DNA of 64,000 bases from Bisbaumannia pacifica (lineage in GTDB: Bacteria > Pseudomonadota > Gammaproteobacteria > Pseudomonadales > Halomonadaceae), in NCBI RefSeq assembly GCF_007989625.1, contig NZ_BJUK01000001.1, positions 62,001 through 126,000 of the forward strand. Reading direction: 5' to 3'. A model generated the notes under the pieces. The model did not search any database and was not told the origin of the DNA. It worked only from the letters and a program-made list of their open reading frames with translations. The translations under genes were made by a program, and so were the position numbers. Of this stretch, positions 16,762 through 24,224 are shown one piece after another (position 1 is the first letter of the stretch; every line of letters begins with the position of its first letter).

Positions 16762-16767
16762 AAAAGT

Positions 16768-16796
16768 GCTTTTCCACGACGCGAATCAGGAAAAGC
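16768..16796. promoter_or_regulatory. Inverted repeat in the divergent iif/araC interval
   Basis: GCTTTTCC and GGAAAAGC form a perfect 8-bp inverted repeat separated by 13 bases. It lies upstream of a TATACT-like -10 (16803-16808) for the rightward AraC-family gene, so it could be an operator. No regulator can be assigned. Confidence 0.35.
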
Positions 16797-16847
16797 GCCC
16801 CTTATACTGCAAGGGCATGACGTTGCCCGTCCCTGACGCGGGCACAT

Positions 16848-16858
16848 AACAACAACAA
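16848..16858 (+). promoter_or_regulatory. AAC-repeat motif at the first AraC regulator start
   Basis: AACAACAACAA is the longest copy of the AAN-type repeat in the window. It ends 11 bases before the regulator ATG, where no good Shine-Dalgarno sequence is visible. Translation control of a catabolic activator at such a site is how Crc/Hfq acts on benR and antR in pseudomonads. Confidence 0.55.
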
Positions 16859-16869
16859 GCGAGCCCCCC

Positions 16870-17889
16870 ATGACAACGCACGAGCCACTACCCGACTGGC
16901 TGAAGCGAGCCCTGATGGAGGACCATCGGCGCCTGGTGTTCCGCTCGACCGCCGCGGAAGAGGCGCAGCAGAGCGTCGCCAGTGTCTTCAAGCCACATCG
17001 CCTGGAGCCGCTGAGCCGCGGCGGTCAGTTGGCCGCCCGCCTGCATTCGGTGACCCTGGGCCGCGTCTCCTATAACCGCCTGGCCTATGGCGGCGCGGTG
17101 CGCATCGACCCGGAGCGGCTCGAGGGCTTCTACCTGATCCAGATGCCCCTCCAGGGGCTGGCCCGGATCGACAGCGACGACGAGCGAGTGGCCTCGGGGG
17201 CGGGCCTGGCCTCGGTGCTCAATCCCACGGCCCGGCTCAGGATGCATTGGAGCGATGATTGCGATCAGTTGATGCTGCGTATCGAGCGCGACGCACTGGA
17301 ACAGGCCTGCGGCCAGTTCCTGGGACGCCCCCTGCGCCGCCCCTTGAGTTTTCACCCGGCCCTGCGCTGGCGTGACACCCCGAGCTGGTTCAACCTCATC
17401 GCCTATGTCACCCGGCTGCTCGGGGAGTCGCCGGAGGCCGACCGGGATCCGCTGATCGCCCCCCAGCTCGAGCAGCTGATCATCCATACCCTGCTGACCA
17501 CCCAGCCCCATAACTACAGCGAGGCGCTGCGCCAGGGAGACAAGCGGCTCGCCCCGCGGCACGTCAAGCGCGTGGAAGAGTACATCGAGGCCCATGCCCA
17601 GGAGCCCTTGACCCCGGCGCAGCTGGCGACGGTGGCGGGCGTCAGCCTGCGCACCCTCTATGCCGGCTTCCACGACTTTCGCCACCAGAGCCCCATGGAG
17701 ACCCTGCGCCAGGTGCGCCTGCGGCGGGTCAGGCAGGCCCTGCTCGCGGAGCAGGGCTCGGCATCGATCACCGATATCGCCATGAGCTGGGGCTTTACCC
17801 ATATGGGCCGCTTCAGCCTCGCCTATCGGCAGGCGTTCGGTGAATCCCCGAGCGAGACGCGACGAGGCAAGGGGCAGGACACCCCCTAG
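16870..17889 (+). CDS. AraC/XylS-family regulator, divergent from the indole operon
   Basis: The 339-residue protein has an N-terminal AraC-binding-like sensor domain (about 40-200, including FYLIQMPLQGLARI) and a C-terminal double helix-turn-helix (about 225-330). The latter shows EEYIEAHAQEPLTPAQLATVAGVSLRTLY and ITDIAMSWGFTHMGRFSLAYRQAFGESPSET. This matches activators such as AntR, BenR and XylS. It is divergent from the indole operon, whose promoter carries XylS-like repeats, so it probably activates that operon and perhaps ant. The start codon lacks a clear ribosome site but follows an AAC-repeat. The effector (indole derivative or anthranilate) is unknown. Confidence 0.85.
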   Translation: MTTHEPLPDWLKRALMEDHRRLVFRSTAAEEAQQSVASVFKPHRLEPLSRGGQLAARLHSVTLGRVSYNRLAYGGAVRIDPERLEGFYLIQMPLQGLARIDSDDERVASGAGLASVLNPTARLRMHWSDDCDQLMLRIERDALEQACGQFLGRPLRRPLSFHPALRWRDTPSWFNLIAYVTRLLGESPEADRDPLIAPQLEQLIIHTLLTTQPHNYSEALRQGDKRLAPRHVKRVEEYIEAHAQEPLTPAQLATVAGVSLRTLYAGFHDFRHQSPMETLRQVRLRRVRQALLAEQGSASITDIAMSWGFTHMGRFSLAYRQAFGESPSETRRGKGQDTP

Positions 17890-18089
17890 CGAACGACTCG
17901 GGGGCCTCGGTTTCCCCTCGACGCCGAAAGGGGATACCTTTAGGTGATTGGCCATCGCCTGGCCAGGATGGCAGAATAACAATGCCAGTTCGCAATACGT
18001 ACCCAAGAACGATATGCGAACAACGCCTCGACCGCCCCGGGTCATACGACCCCATCATAACGACTAATGCGGCGAGGCCAGGAGGAACC
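17890..18089 (+). promoter_or_regulatory. Structured leader/promoter region of the second AraC gene
   Basis: This 200-base interval holds several symmetrical elements: a near-palindrome AGGTGAT/ATCGCCT (17942-17960), an inverted repeat GTTCGCA/TGCGAAC with a 20-base spacer (17988-18021), and a small hairpin GGGTC/GACCC (18039-18052). A further AAN-type motif, AATAACAA, occurs at 17975-17982. These could be operators or a folded leader; no specific promoter hexamers are convincing. Confidence 0.35.
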
Positions 18090-19073
18090 ATGACCGTACC
18101 CCTGACCCGACAACAGATCGCCGCCGAGTTTCGTCACCCCGACTCGGCCTGCCGCTGGATGTGCCAGATCAATGGCCCCCATCGCCTGGAGGTGCCACAG
18201 CCGCGTCAGCTCAGCTTTCGCCACCAGGGCACCCGCCTCGGCCATGTCTCCATCGGCACCATCGAGTACGCGACCCGGGTGACCGTCGGCATCGCCGACC
18301 TGACCCACAGCTACAGCATCAGCCTGCCCCTGCAGGGAACTCAGAGCATCGAGTACCAGGGCGCGGCCTTCGACTCCGATGCCGCCGTGGGCGCGATCAT
18401 CTCGCCCAGCCAGCCGCTGCGCCTGAGCATGGACGAGCAGTGCCAGAAACGCCTGGTGCGCCTCTCCCGCCAGGCCCTGGAACACAAGCTGTCGCAGCTG
18501 CTGCGTCGCCAGCTATCGCAACCGGTGATCTTCGATCCGCGCATGCCGCTGAGCGGCACGGTGAAGGAGTGGTGGCAGATGGTCGCCAACCTGCAGGAGA
18601 TGCTGCATGCCGAGGGCTCGCTATGCGATATCCCCGAGGTGTGGAGCAACTTCGAGAACTCGCTGATCACCAGCTTGCTCTATACCCAGCCCCACAACTA
18701 CACCAGCGAGCTGCTGGGTCGCCAGCAGGGGCGCCCCGCCTACCTCGGCGAGCTGGAGGCCCTGCTGCACGAGTCCCTGGATCGCCCCCTGGGGCTGGCC
18801 GACCTGGAGCGGGCCGCCGGCGTCTCCCGGGAGCGACTCTACCGGGACTTCCACACCCACTACGGGGTCTCTCCCATCGCCTACTTCCGCCAGTTGCGCT
18901 TCGACTATGTGCGCCAGCGCCTGGAACGATCCGCCCCCAACGAGAGCGTCTCGAGCATCGCCATGGATTGCGGCTTCCAGCAGCTGGGACGCTTCTCCAA
19001 GGAGTACAAGGCGCGCTACGGCGAGCTGCCCTCCGAGACCCTCAAGCGCTCGGCCGCCGCACCGCTGCAGTAA
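18090..19073 (+). CDS. Second AraC/XylS-family regulator
   Basis: The 327-residue protein has the same layout as its neighbour. A sensor domain contains TRVTVGIADLTHSYSISLPLQG, and a C-terminal double helix-turn-helix contains LADLERAAGVSRERLYRDFHTHYGVSP and SVSSIAMDCGFQQLGRFSKEYKARYGELPSET (in segments). The ATG at 18090 has a strong AGGAGG site six bases upstream; an in-frame ATG at 17982 would add 36 residues without family similarity. It is 200 bases downstream of the first AraC gene on the same strand. The pair could divide control of the indole and anthranilate operons, but which binds which cannot be told from sequence. Confidence 0.85.
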   Translation: MTVPLTRQQIAAEFRHPDSACRWMCQINGPHRLEVPQPRQLSFRHQGTRLGHVSIGTIEYATRVTVGIADLTHSYSISLPLQGTQSIEYQGAAFDSDAAVGAIISPSQPLRLSMDEQCQKRLVRLSRQALEHKLSQLLRRQLSQPVIFDPRMPLSGTVKEWWQMVANLQEMLHAEGSLCDIPEVWSNFENSLITSLLYTQPHNYTSELLGRQQGRPAYLGELEALLHESLDRPLGLADLERAAGVSRERLYRDFHTHYGVSPIAYFRQLRFDYVRQRLERSAPNESVSSIAMDCGFQQLGRFSKEYKARYGELPSETLKRSAAAPLQ

Positions 19074-19077
19074 GGCC

Positions 19078-19131
19078 GCCATAACGACGAAGGCGCCGAT
19101 GGTCTCCCATCGGCGCCTTCGTCGTTATGGC
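19078..19131. terminator. Convergent bidirectional terminator hairpin
   Basis: A 25-bp perfect stem with a TCTC loop lies exactly between the converging AraC gene and IclR gene stop codons. The core arms are 19081-19102 and 19107-19128. No T-run is needed to call this likely given position and stability, but termination on both strands is inferred. Confidence 0.7.
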
Positions 19132-19135
19132 ACCC

Positions 19136-19930
19136 TCAGCGCTGCACGGCGTCGCGGATACGCCGCGCCGTCTGCTGCAATAGCGGCAGCAGCCGCTGGG
19201 TCAGGGCCTCGAGGTCGATCCGCGCGGCATTGGTGCTGACGTTGATGGCGCCGATCAGCTTGCCGCCGCCGTCGAAGGCCGGCACCGCCAGGGAACGCAG
19301 CCCCGGGTCCAGCTCCTGGTCGACGATGGCGTAACCCTGCTCGCGGGCCTCGTCGATACGCGCACGTAGGGTGGCCGGGTCGGTGACGCTGCGCTCGGTA
19401 TGCGGTTCCAGGGTCACCCGCGCCAGGTAGGCGTCGAGCTCCGCGGGCGGCAACTGGGCCAGCAGTACCCGGCCCATGGAGGTGTAGGCCGCCGGCAGCC
19501 GGGTGCCCACCGAGAGGGTGATGGCCATTAGCCGATGGCGGGCCGCCGAGCGCGCCACATAGGTCACCTCGTCGCCGTCCAGCACCCCCAGGGAGGAGGA
19601 CTCGCCGCTCTCGGCGGTGATCTCCTCCAGGTACTGCTGGATCACGCCGCGGTAGTCGTTGGCCGAGAGGAAGGCATAACCGAGCTGCAGCACCTTCGGC
19701 GCCAGCTCGAAGCTGCGCCCCTGTTTACGCACATAGCCCAGGGCATGCAGGGTCAGCAGGAAGCGCCGCGCCTTGGCGCGGTTCATGCCGGTGCGGGCGG
19801 CCACCTCGCTCAGGGTCATGTGCGGATGGCCCTCGTCGAAGGCCTGGATCACCTCGAGGCCGCTGGCCAGAGCGGTGACGAAGTCACGATCGTCCGGGCT
19901 CAGGGTCGCTTTCTGGGGGGGTGTCTCCAT
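19136..19930 (-). CDS. IclR-family transcriptional regulator
   Basis: The 264-residue protein has an N-terminal winged helix (FVTALASGLEVIQAF, MTLSEVAARTGMNRAKARRFLLTL) and a C-terminal IclR effector domain (SMGRVLLAQLPPAEL, GLRSLAVPAFDGGGKLIGAINVS). It is close to the PcaR/PobR/PcaU type of regulators of aromatic and organic acid catabolism. It lies downstream of mmsB and TRAP system 3 in the same direction, separated by 95 bases containing a strong palindrome, so it probably controls that module. Effector and DNA site are unknown. Confidence 0.88.
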   Translation of the reverse strand: METPPQKATLSPDDRDFVTALASGLEVIQAFDEGHPHMTLSEVAARTGMNRAKARRFLLTLHALGYVRKQGRSFELAPKVLQLGYAFLSANDYRGVIQQYLEEITAESGESSSLGVLDGDEVTYVARSAARHRLMAITLSVGTRLPAAYTSMGRVLLAQLPPAELDAYLARVTLEPHTERSVTDPATLRARIDEAREQGYAIVDQELDPGLRSLAVPAFDGGGKLIGAINVSTNAARIDLEALTQRLLPLLQQTARRIRDAVQR

Positions 19931-19976
19931 CTGCTGCTTGCCTCCGCCTGGGGCTGCCGTCGAAGGCCCTACTCTA

Positions 19977-20012
19977 GCACGGCGGGGCGAACAAATGTTC
20001 GCCCCGCCGTGC
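19977..20012. promoter_or_regulatory. 17-bp palindrome between mmsB-like gene and iclR
   Basis: Two perfect 17-base arms (19977-19993 and 19996-20012) flank an AA centre and include GGCGAACA/TGTTCGCC. It could end the mmsB transcript, but it also sits in the iclR promoter zone and resembles IclR-family operators. A related GGCGAACAA occurs before dctP3 at about 24149. Confidence 0.45.
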
Positions 20013-20025
20013 CGTTGCCGCGGCC

Positions 20026-20919
20026 TCAGTCGTCGTGGCGATAGAGCTTGAGGATGCTGGAGAAGTCGAGCTCGCCATGCGCCTTGGCGTGCAGGGCGAA
20101 GAGGTTGCGGGCCTGGGAGCCCATGGGCACCGCCGAGCGGGAACCCAGCGCCAGTTCCCAGGCCAGCCCCAGGTCCTTGGCCATCAGGTTGGTGAGGAAG
20201 CCGCCCTGATAGCCCCGGGAGGCCGCCGCGTTCTCCATCACCCCGGGCCAGGGGTTATAGCCGTTGAGCACCCAGTTGCCGCCGCTGCTCTGGCGCATGA
20301 TCTCGGAGAGCACCGCCGGGTCGAGGCCGTTCTCCACCCCCAGGGCCAGGGCCTCGGCGGTGCCGCTCATCAGGATACCCAGCAGCATGTTGTTGCAGAT
20401 CTTGGCCACCTGACCGGCGCCCACCGCGCCGGCATGGAAGATGTTCTTGCCCATGCCCTCCAGCACCGGCCGCGCCTTGGTGAAGCCCGCCTCGCTGCCG
20501 CCGACGATAAAGGTCAGGGTGCCCGCCTTGGCGCCCCCCACCCCGCCGGAGACCGGCGCATCCAAGTAGTCCAGGCCATGCTCGGCGGCGGCCGCCGCCA
20601 CCTCCCGGGCGTCCTCCGGGGCGATGGTGGAGGCATCGATGATCAGGGTCTCGGCAGCGAGGCTCGCCAGCAGCCCCGGTGCCCCGTCGCGGCCCAGGTA
20701 GAGCCCCTTCACATGGGCCCCGGCGGGCAGCATGGAGATCACCACCGCGGCGCCCTCGACCGCCGCCGCGGCGCTCGCGGCGACGCTGGCCCCGGCCTCG
20801 CCCAGGGCACGCATCGCCTCGGCCGAGAGATCGAAGACATGCAGGTCATGGCCGGCGGCGACCAGGTTGGTGGCCATGGGGGCGCCCATATTACCCAGGC
20901 CGATAAAGGCGATTTTCAT
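20026..20919 (-). CDS. mmsB: 3-hydroxyisobutyrate dehydrogenase-like beta-hydroxyacid dehydrogenase
   Basis: The 297-residue protein is an NAD-dependent beta-hydroxyacid dehydrogenase. It has the N-terminal FIGLGNMGAPM dinucleotide motif, the substrate motif DAPVSGGVGGA, and the catalytic lysine region GAGQVAKICNNML. MmsB oxidises 3-hydroxyisobutyrate in valine breakdown; tartronate semialdehyde reductases are close relatives and remain possible. The ATG at 20919 is preferred because AAGGAG lies nine bases upstream, whereas a GTG at 20928 would overlap that site. It lies 31 bases after dctM3, so the transporter probably imports its substrate or a precursor. Confidence 0.8.
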   Translation of the reverse strand: MKIAFIGLGNMGAPMATNLVAAGHDLHVFDLSAEAMRALGEAGASVAASAAAAVEGAAVVISMLPAGAHVKGLYLGRDGAPGLLASLAAETLIIDASTIAPEDAREVAAAAAEHGLDYLDAPVSGGVGGAKAGTLTFIVGGSEAGFTKARPVLEGMGKNIFHAGAVGAGQVAKICNNMLLGILMSGTAEALALGVENGLDPAVLSEIMRQSSGGNWVLNGYNPWPGVMENAAASRGYQGGFLTNLMAKDLGLAWELALGSRSAVPMGSQARNLFALHAKAHGELDFSSILKLYRHDD

Positions 20920-20950
20920 GATAGTCACTCCTTGCGGTGGTTTTCGAAAG

Positions 20951-22276
20951 TCAGCCCAGCAGCAGCGCCGGCAGCCCGGTCACCAGGCTCGGGAAGAGGG
21001 CCAGCAACCCACAGGCCAGCAGGATCAGCAGGCAGAAGGGAATCACCGCCTTATAAAGATGGACGATCTCCACCCCGGGCGGGGCCACCCCCTTGAGGTA
21101 GAAGAGTGCATAGCCGAAGGGGGGCGTCAGGAAGGAGGTCTGCAGCACCACCGCCACCATCACCACGAACCACAGCAGGTCCACGCCCATGGCCTCGACG
21201 ATGGGCAGCATGATCGGGAAGCTGAGCAGCACGATGCCGGTCCAGTCGAGGAACATGCCCAGCACGAAGACCAGCAGCAGCATCAGCAGCAGGGCCCCGG
21301 CGGTGCCGCCGGGCATCGCCATCACCAGCTCCTGGATCACCCGCATGCCGCCGCCCCGGGTGAAGACCCCGGTGAAGGCGGTGGCGCCCACCAGCACGAA
21401 CATCACCATGGTGGTGGTCTTGCTCGCCTCCAGGAAGCTGCGGTAGCAGGTGCGCGGTTTGCGATCGCCGAACACCAGGAACAGCACGAAGGCCAGCAGC
21501 ACGCCGATGGCCGATGCCTCGGTGGCGGTGGCGATGCCGGTGAACAGCGCCCCCAGCACGCCGAGGATCAGCCCCATGGGCGGCAGCACGTACTTGATCA
21601 GCATCACCAGCAGCTCGCCGAGCCCGGTCTCGGCGCGCTCCTCCGCGCCCACCGGCGGGCCGTACTCGGGCTTGAAGAAGCACACCACCAGCACATAGAG
21701 GGCATAGAGGGTACCCAGCAGCAGCCCCGGCACCAGGGCCCCGGCGAACAGCGCCCCCACCGAGACCGGCGAGTAGCTGGCCATCAGGATCAGCATGATG
21801 CTGGGCGGGATCAGGATACCCAGGCAGCCGCTGGCCATGATCACCCCGGTGCTGAGCTGGGTGTGGTAGCCGTGGCGCAGCATCGGTACCAGGGCGATCA
21901 TTCCCATCACCGCGATGGAGGCACCGACGATGCCGGTGGTGGCGGCCAGCAGCACCGAGACGATCACCACGGTCAGCGCCAGGCCGCCGCGCACCCGCCC
22001 TAGCAACAGGCGCATCACCTGGAACATCTTCTCGGTAACCCCGGAGTCGTTGAGAAAGCGCGCCATCAGGATGAACAGCGGGATGGCCACCAGCACATAG
22101 TTGTCCATGGCCCGCCCGTAGAGGTTGTTGATGATGGAGCCCAGCACCTGGGGCCCGGGCCCCAGGTAGGCCGCCATCACCGCCACGCCGCCCAACACGA
22201 AGGCCAGGGGATGGCCCATGAAGAGTCCCACCAGCAGGCCGGCGAACATAAACAGGGTCAACGGCTCGGCGCTCAT
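20951..22276 (-). CDS. dctM: TRAP transporter large permease subunit (system 3)
   Basis: The 441-residue membrane protein belongs to the DctM family but to a different branch from systems 1 and 2. Features include FMGHPLAFVLGGVAV, VAIPLFILMARFLNDSGVTEKMF, GIVGASIAVMGMIALVPML and GCLGILIPPSIML. The ATG at 22276 overlaps the dctQ stop (ATGA). It is followed by the mmsB-like gene and iclR, which together look like a transport-plus-oxidation module for a small hydroxy or keto acid. Confidence 0.92.
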   Translation of the reverse strand: MSAEPLTLFMFAGLLVGLFMGHPLAFVLGGVAVMAAYLGPGPQVLGSIINNLYGRAMDNYVLVAIPLFILMARFLNDSGVTEKMFQVMRLLLGRVRGGLALTVVIVSVLLAATTGIVGASIAVMGMIALVPMLRHGYHTQLSTGVIMASGCLGILIPPSIMLILMASYSPVSVGALFAGALVPGLLLGTLYALYVLVVCFFKPEYGPPVGAEERAETGLGELLVMLIKYVLPPMGLILGVLGALFTGIATATEASAIGVLLAFVLFLVFGDRKPRTCYRSFLEASKTTTMVMFVLVGATAFTGVFTRGGGMRVIQELVMAMPGGTAGALLLMLLLVFVLGMFLDWTGIVLLSFPIMLPIVEAMGVDLLWFVVMVAVVLQTSFLTPPFGYALFYLKGVAPPGVEIVHLYKAVIPFCLLILLACGLLALFPSLVTGLPALLLG

Positions 22277-22776
22277 GGCGTCTCCTCCCGGCGTAGTTCG
22301 AGGATGGCGCGGATCACCACGGCGATGGCCTGCAATAAGATGGCCACGGCGGCGATCACGATCACCGCCTTCACCGGATAGACCGGGATGGCCACCATGC
22401 CGTAGGTGGTCTCGCCGCGGCTGAAGGAACGCATAAAGAAGCTCCAGCCATGGCTGAGCAGCAGGTAGATAAAGGGCACGAAGAAGATCAGGTAGCCGAG
22501 GATCTCCAGCACCGCCTGCTTGCGCCGTGACAGCAGGCGCTTGATCACGTCCACCTCCACATGGGCGTGGTGACGCAGCCCATAGGCCGCCAGCAGCATG
22601 AAGTGAGCGCCGAACAGCATCTTGGTGATATCGAAGGCCCAGTCGCTGGGACGACCGCTGAAGAAACGCAGGCCGATATCGTAGAGCACCACCAGGGCGA
22701 TCACCGCGATCAGCGGTGCCAACAGGCGACCGAACCACTCATTGATCAGATCAATGACCTTGGCGATGGCCTCCAT
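22273..22776 (-). CDS. dctQ: TRAP transporter small permease subunit (system 3)
   Basis: The 167-residue protein has four hydrophobic segments and the DctQ-type WAFDITKMLFGAHFMLLAAYGLRHHAHVEVD region, quoted here in outline only. The ATG at 22776 has GAGGAGGT five bases upstream and is preferred to a start eight codons earlier. It overlaps dctM at its 3' end and lies 86 bases after dctP3, with a GC-rich hairpin between them. It forms the membrane part of system 3 with dctM. Confidence 0.88.
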   Translation of the reverse strand: MEAIAKVIDLINEWFGRLLAPLIAVIALVVLYDIGLRFFSGRPSDWAFDITKMLFGAHFMLLAAYGLRHHAHVEVDVIKRLLSRRKQAVLEILGYLIFFVPFIYLLLSHGWSFFMRSFSRGETTYGMVAIPVYPVKAVIVIAAVAILLQAIAVVIRAILELRREETP

Positions 22777-22815
22777 CACGACCTCCTCTAGGCAAGACAA
22801 AGCGCGGCGGGGAAG

Positions 22816-22836
22816 GGCCCGCCCGATGGGCGGGCC
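22816..22836 (-). terminator. Intercistronic hairpin between dctP3 and dctQ3
   Basis: A 9-bp stem (GGCCCGCCC / GGGCGGGCC) with a 3-base loop. As in the other two TRAP operons it separates the receptor gene from the permease genes and has no full T-run. Confidence 0.55.
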
Positions 22837-22862
22837 TTATGGGGCTGAGCGCAAGCAGGCGC

Positions 22863-23966
22863 CTAGAGGCAGGCCTCGAGCTCCGCCAGGGAAGGCAGGT
22901 TGTCGTGGCTTCGGCTCATGTTGAAGGGCGCGGAAATATCGCGCCAGCTGGCGTAGTGCTCCAGGTAGCCGACCATGGAGTGGTAGACCCGGGCATGCGT
23001 GGGATTCTCGCAGGCGCCCTGCAGGATCACCGCGTTGGTGATCTCCTGGATGCGCGCCAGGTCCTCGTCGGAGAACTGGGAGATCTCGACCCCGGCGTCG
23101 ACGAAGGCCTCGGTGCCCTCGGTGGAGCCCCGCTCGGACCAGGCCAGGGACCAGGCCATGGTGGCCTCGGCGGCGATGCGCAGCTTCTGCTGGGTCTCCT
23201 CGGAGAGAGCGTCCCAGGCGTCGCGGTTGATCATCACCCCGAAGACGCTGGCGCTCTGGTGCCAGCCAGGCACCGCCCAGTAGTCCACCACCTCGGCGAA
23301 GCCGGCACCGAAATCGACCCCCGGGGTGGAGAACTCGGCACCATCCACCACGCCCCGCTCCACGGCCTGGTAGATCTCGCCGCCGGAGAGGGTCACCTGG
23401 GAACCGCCCAGCTGCTCCAGCACCCGGCCCTGGTCGCGGCCGGAGAGGCGCAGCCGCTTGCCGTCCAGGTCGGCCAGGCTCTCGATGGGAGTGCGTCCCA
23501 TGAAGCCCGATTCGTTGTTGGTGATGCCGTAGGGCAGGTAGACCAGATCATACTCGCCGTAGATCTCCTGGTAGAGGTCGAAGCCGCCCCACTCGAGGAT
23601 CCAGTTCATGTAATCCACGGCATTGAACAGGCTGGTGGTGGTGCCCAGGGGCGAGAAGGCGGAGTTGCGGCCGGCCCAGTAGCCGGGCCAGTCGCCGGCG
23701 GCCTCGATGCTGCCGCTCTCGGTGGCATCGAAGACCTCGGTGCCGGGCATCAGGGTGCCGCCGGCGTGAAATTCGATCTGCAGCTCGTCGCCGGTCAAGA
23801 GGTTGGCCAGCTCGACCCAGTGGCGGTCGATCTCGATCAGCGCCAGGCTGTCGGGCCAGGTGGTGGTCATGGTCCACTGCTGCTGGGCCTGGGCGGTGCT
23901 GGAAAGGCCCGCCAGGGCGATGCCGGCGACCAGGCTGGATACCGCGAGGCTCACTCGTCTTGTCAT
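22863..23966 (-). CDS. dctP: TRAP substrate-binding protein, TakP-like (system 3)
   Basis: The 367-residue receptor has a signal peptide ending near STAQA and then the pattern of the larger DctP branch: WTMTTTWPDSLALIE, FHAGGTLMPGTEVFDATESG, FMGRTPIESLADLDGKRLR and YWAVPGWHQSASVF. Proteins with this pattern, such as TakP, bind 2-oxo acids and related hydroxy acids; that is family knowledge, not shown here. AAGGAG lies ten bases before the ATG. It is the first gene of dctPQM-mmsB-iclR, and a 2-oxo or 3-hydroxy acid ligand would fit the dehydrogenase. Confidence 0.88.
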   Translation of the reverse strand: MTRRVSLAVSSLVAGIALAGLSSTAQAQQQWTMTTTWPDSLALIEIDRHWVELANLLTGDELQIEFHAGGTLMPGTEVFDATESGSIEAAGDWPGYWAGRNSAFSPLGTTTSLFNAVDYMNWILEWGGFDLYQEIYGEYDLVYLPYGITNNESGFMGRTPIESLADLDGKRLRLSGRDQGRVLEQLGGSQVTLSGGEIYQAVERGVVDGAEFSTPGVDFGAGFAEVVDYWAVPGWHQSASVFGVMINRDAWDALSEETQQKLRIAAEATMAWSLAWSERGSTEGTEAFVDAGVEISQFSDEDLARIQEITNAVILQGACENPTHARVYHSMVGYLEHYASWRDISAPFNMSRSHDNLPSLAELEACL

Positions 23967-24224
23967 TGTTGCGTGCTCCTTGTGATCGGTCAGCCCGTGC
24001 CCGAATGCACGCCTAGACAGACTCCCGCCCGCCTGGGCAACCGGCGCCATCGCCAGGCCAACCCGGAATTCTTGTCGTTATTCGCCGATCGGCCGGACCA
24101 TTAGGTAAAGCCAATACGGCCTCATCGAGTGTAGACAGGGCCATCGTTGGCGAACAACGCCCAATAAGGCAAAGCGCTTGTGCATGGCTGCACAAGCGCT
24201 TTGCCGCGAGGCATTCCGCGAAAA
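23967..24224. promoter_or_regulatory. Intergenic region: dctP3 promoter zone and dctM2 end
   Basis: The region must hold the promoter of the leftward dctP3 operon and the end of the leftward dctM2 operon. A GGCGAACAACGCC element at about 24149-24161 shares GGCGAACAA with the palindrome before iclR and may be an IclR site. No clear -35/-10 pair was identified. Confidence 0.4.
24168..24205 (-). terminator. Terminator hairpin after dctM2
   Basis: Perfect 17-bp arms (24168-24184 and 24189-24205) with a 4-base loop lie 20 bases beyond the dctM2 stop codon. On the minus strand the stem is followed by TTATT. Position and stability support a terminator. Confidence 0.7.
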
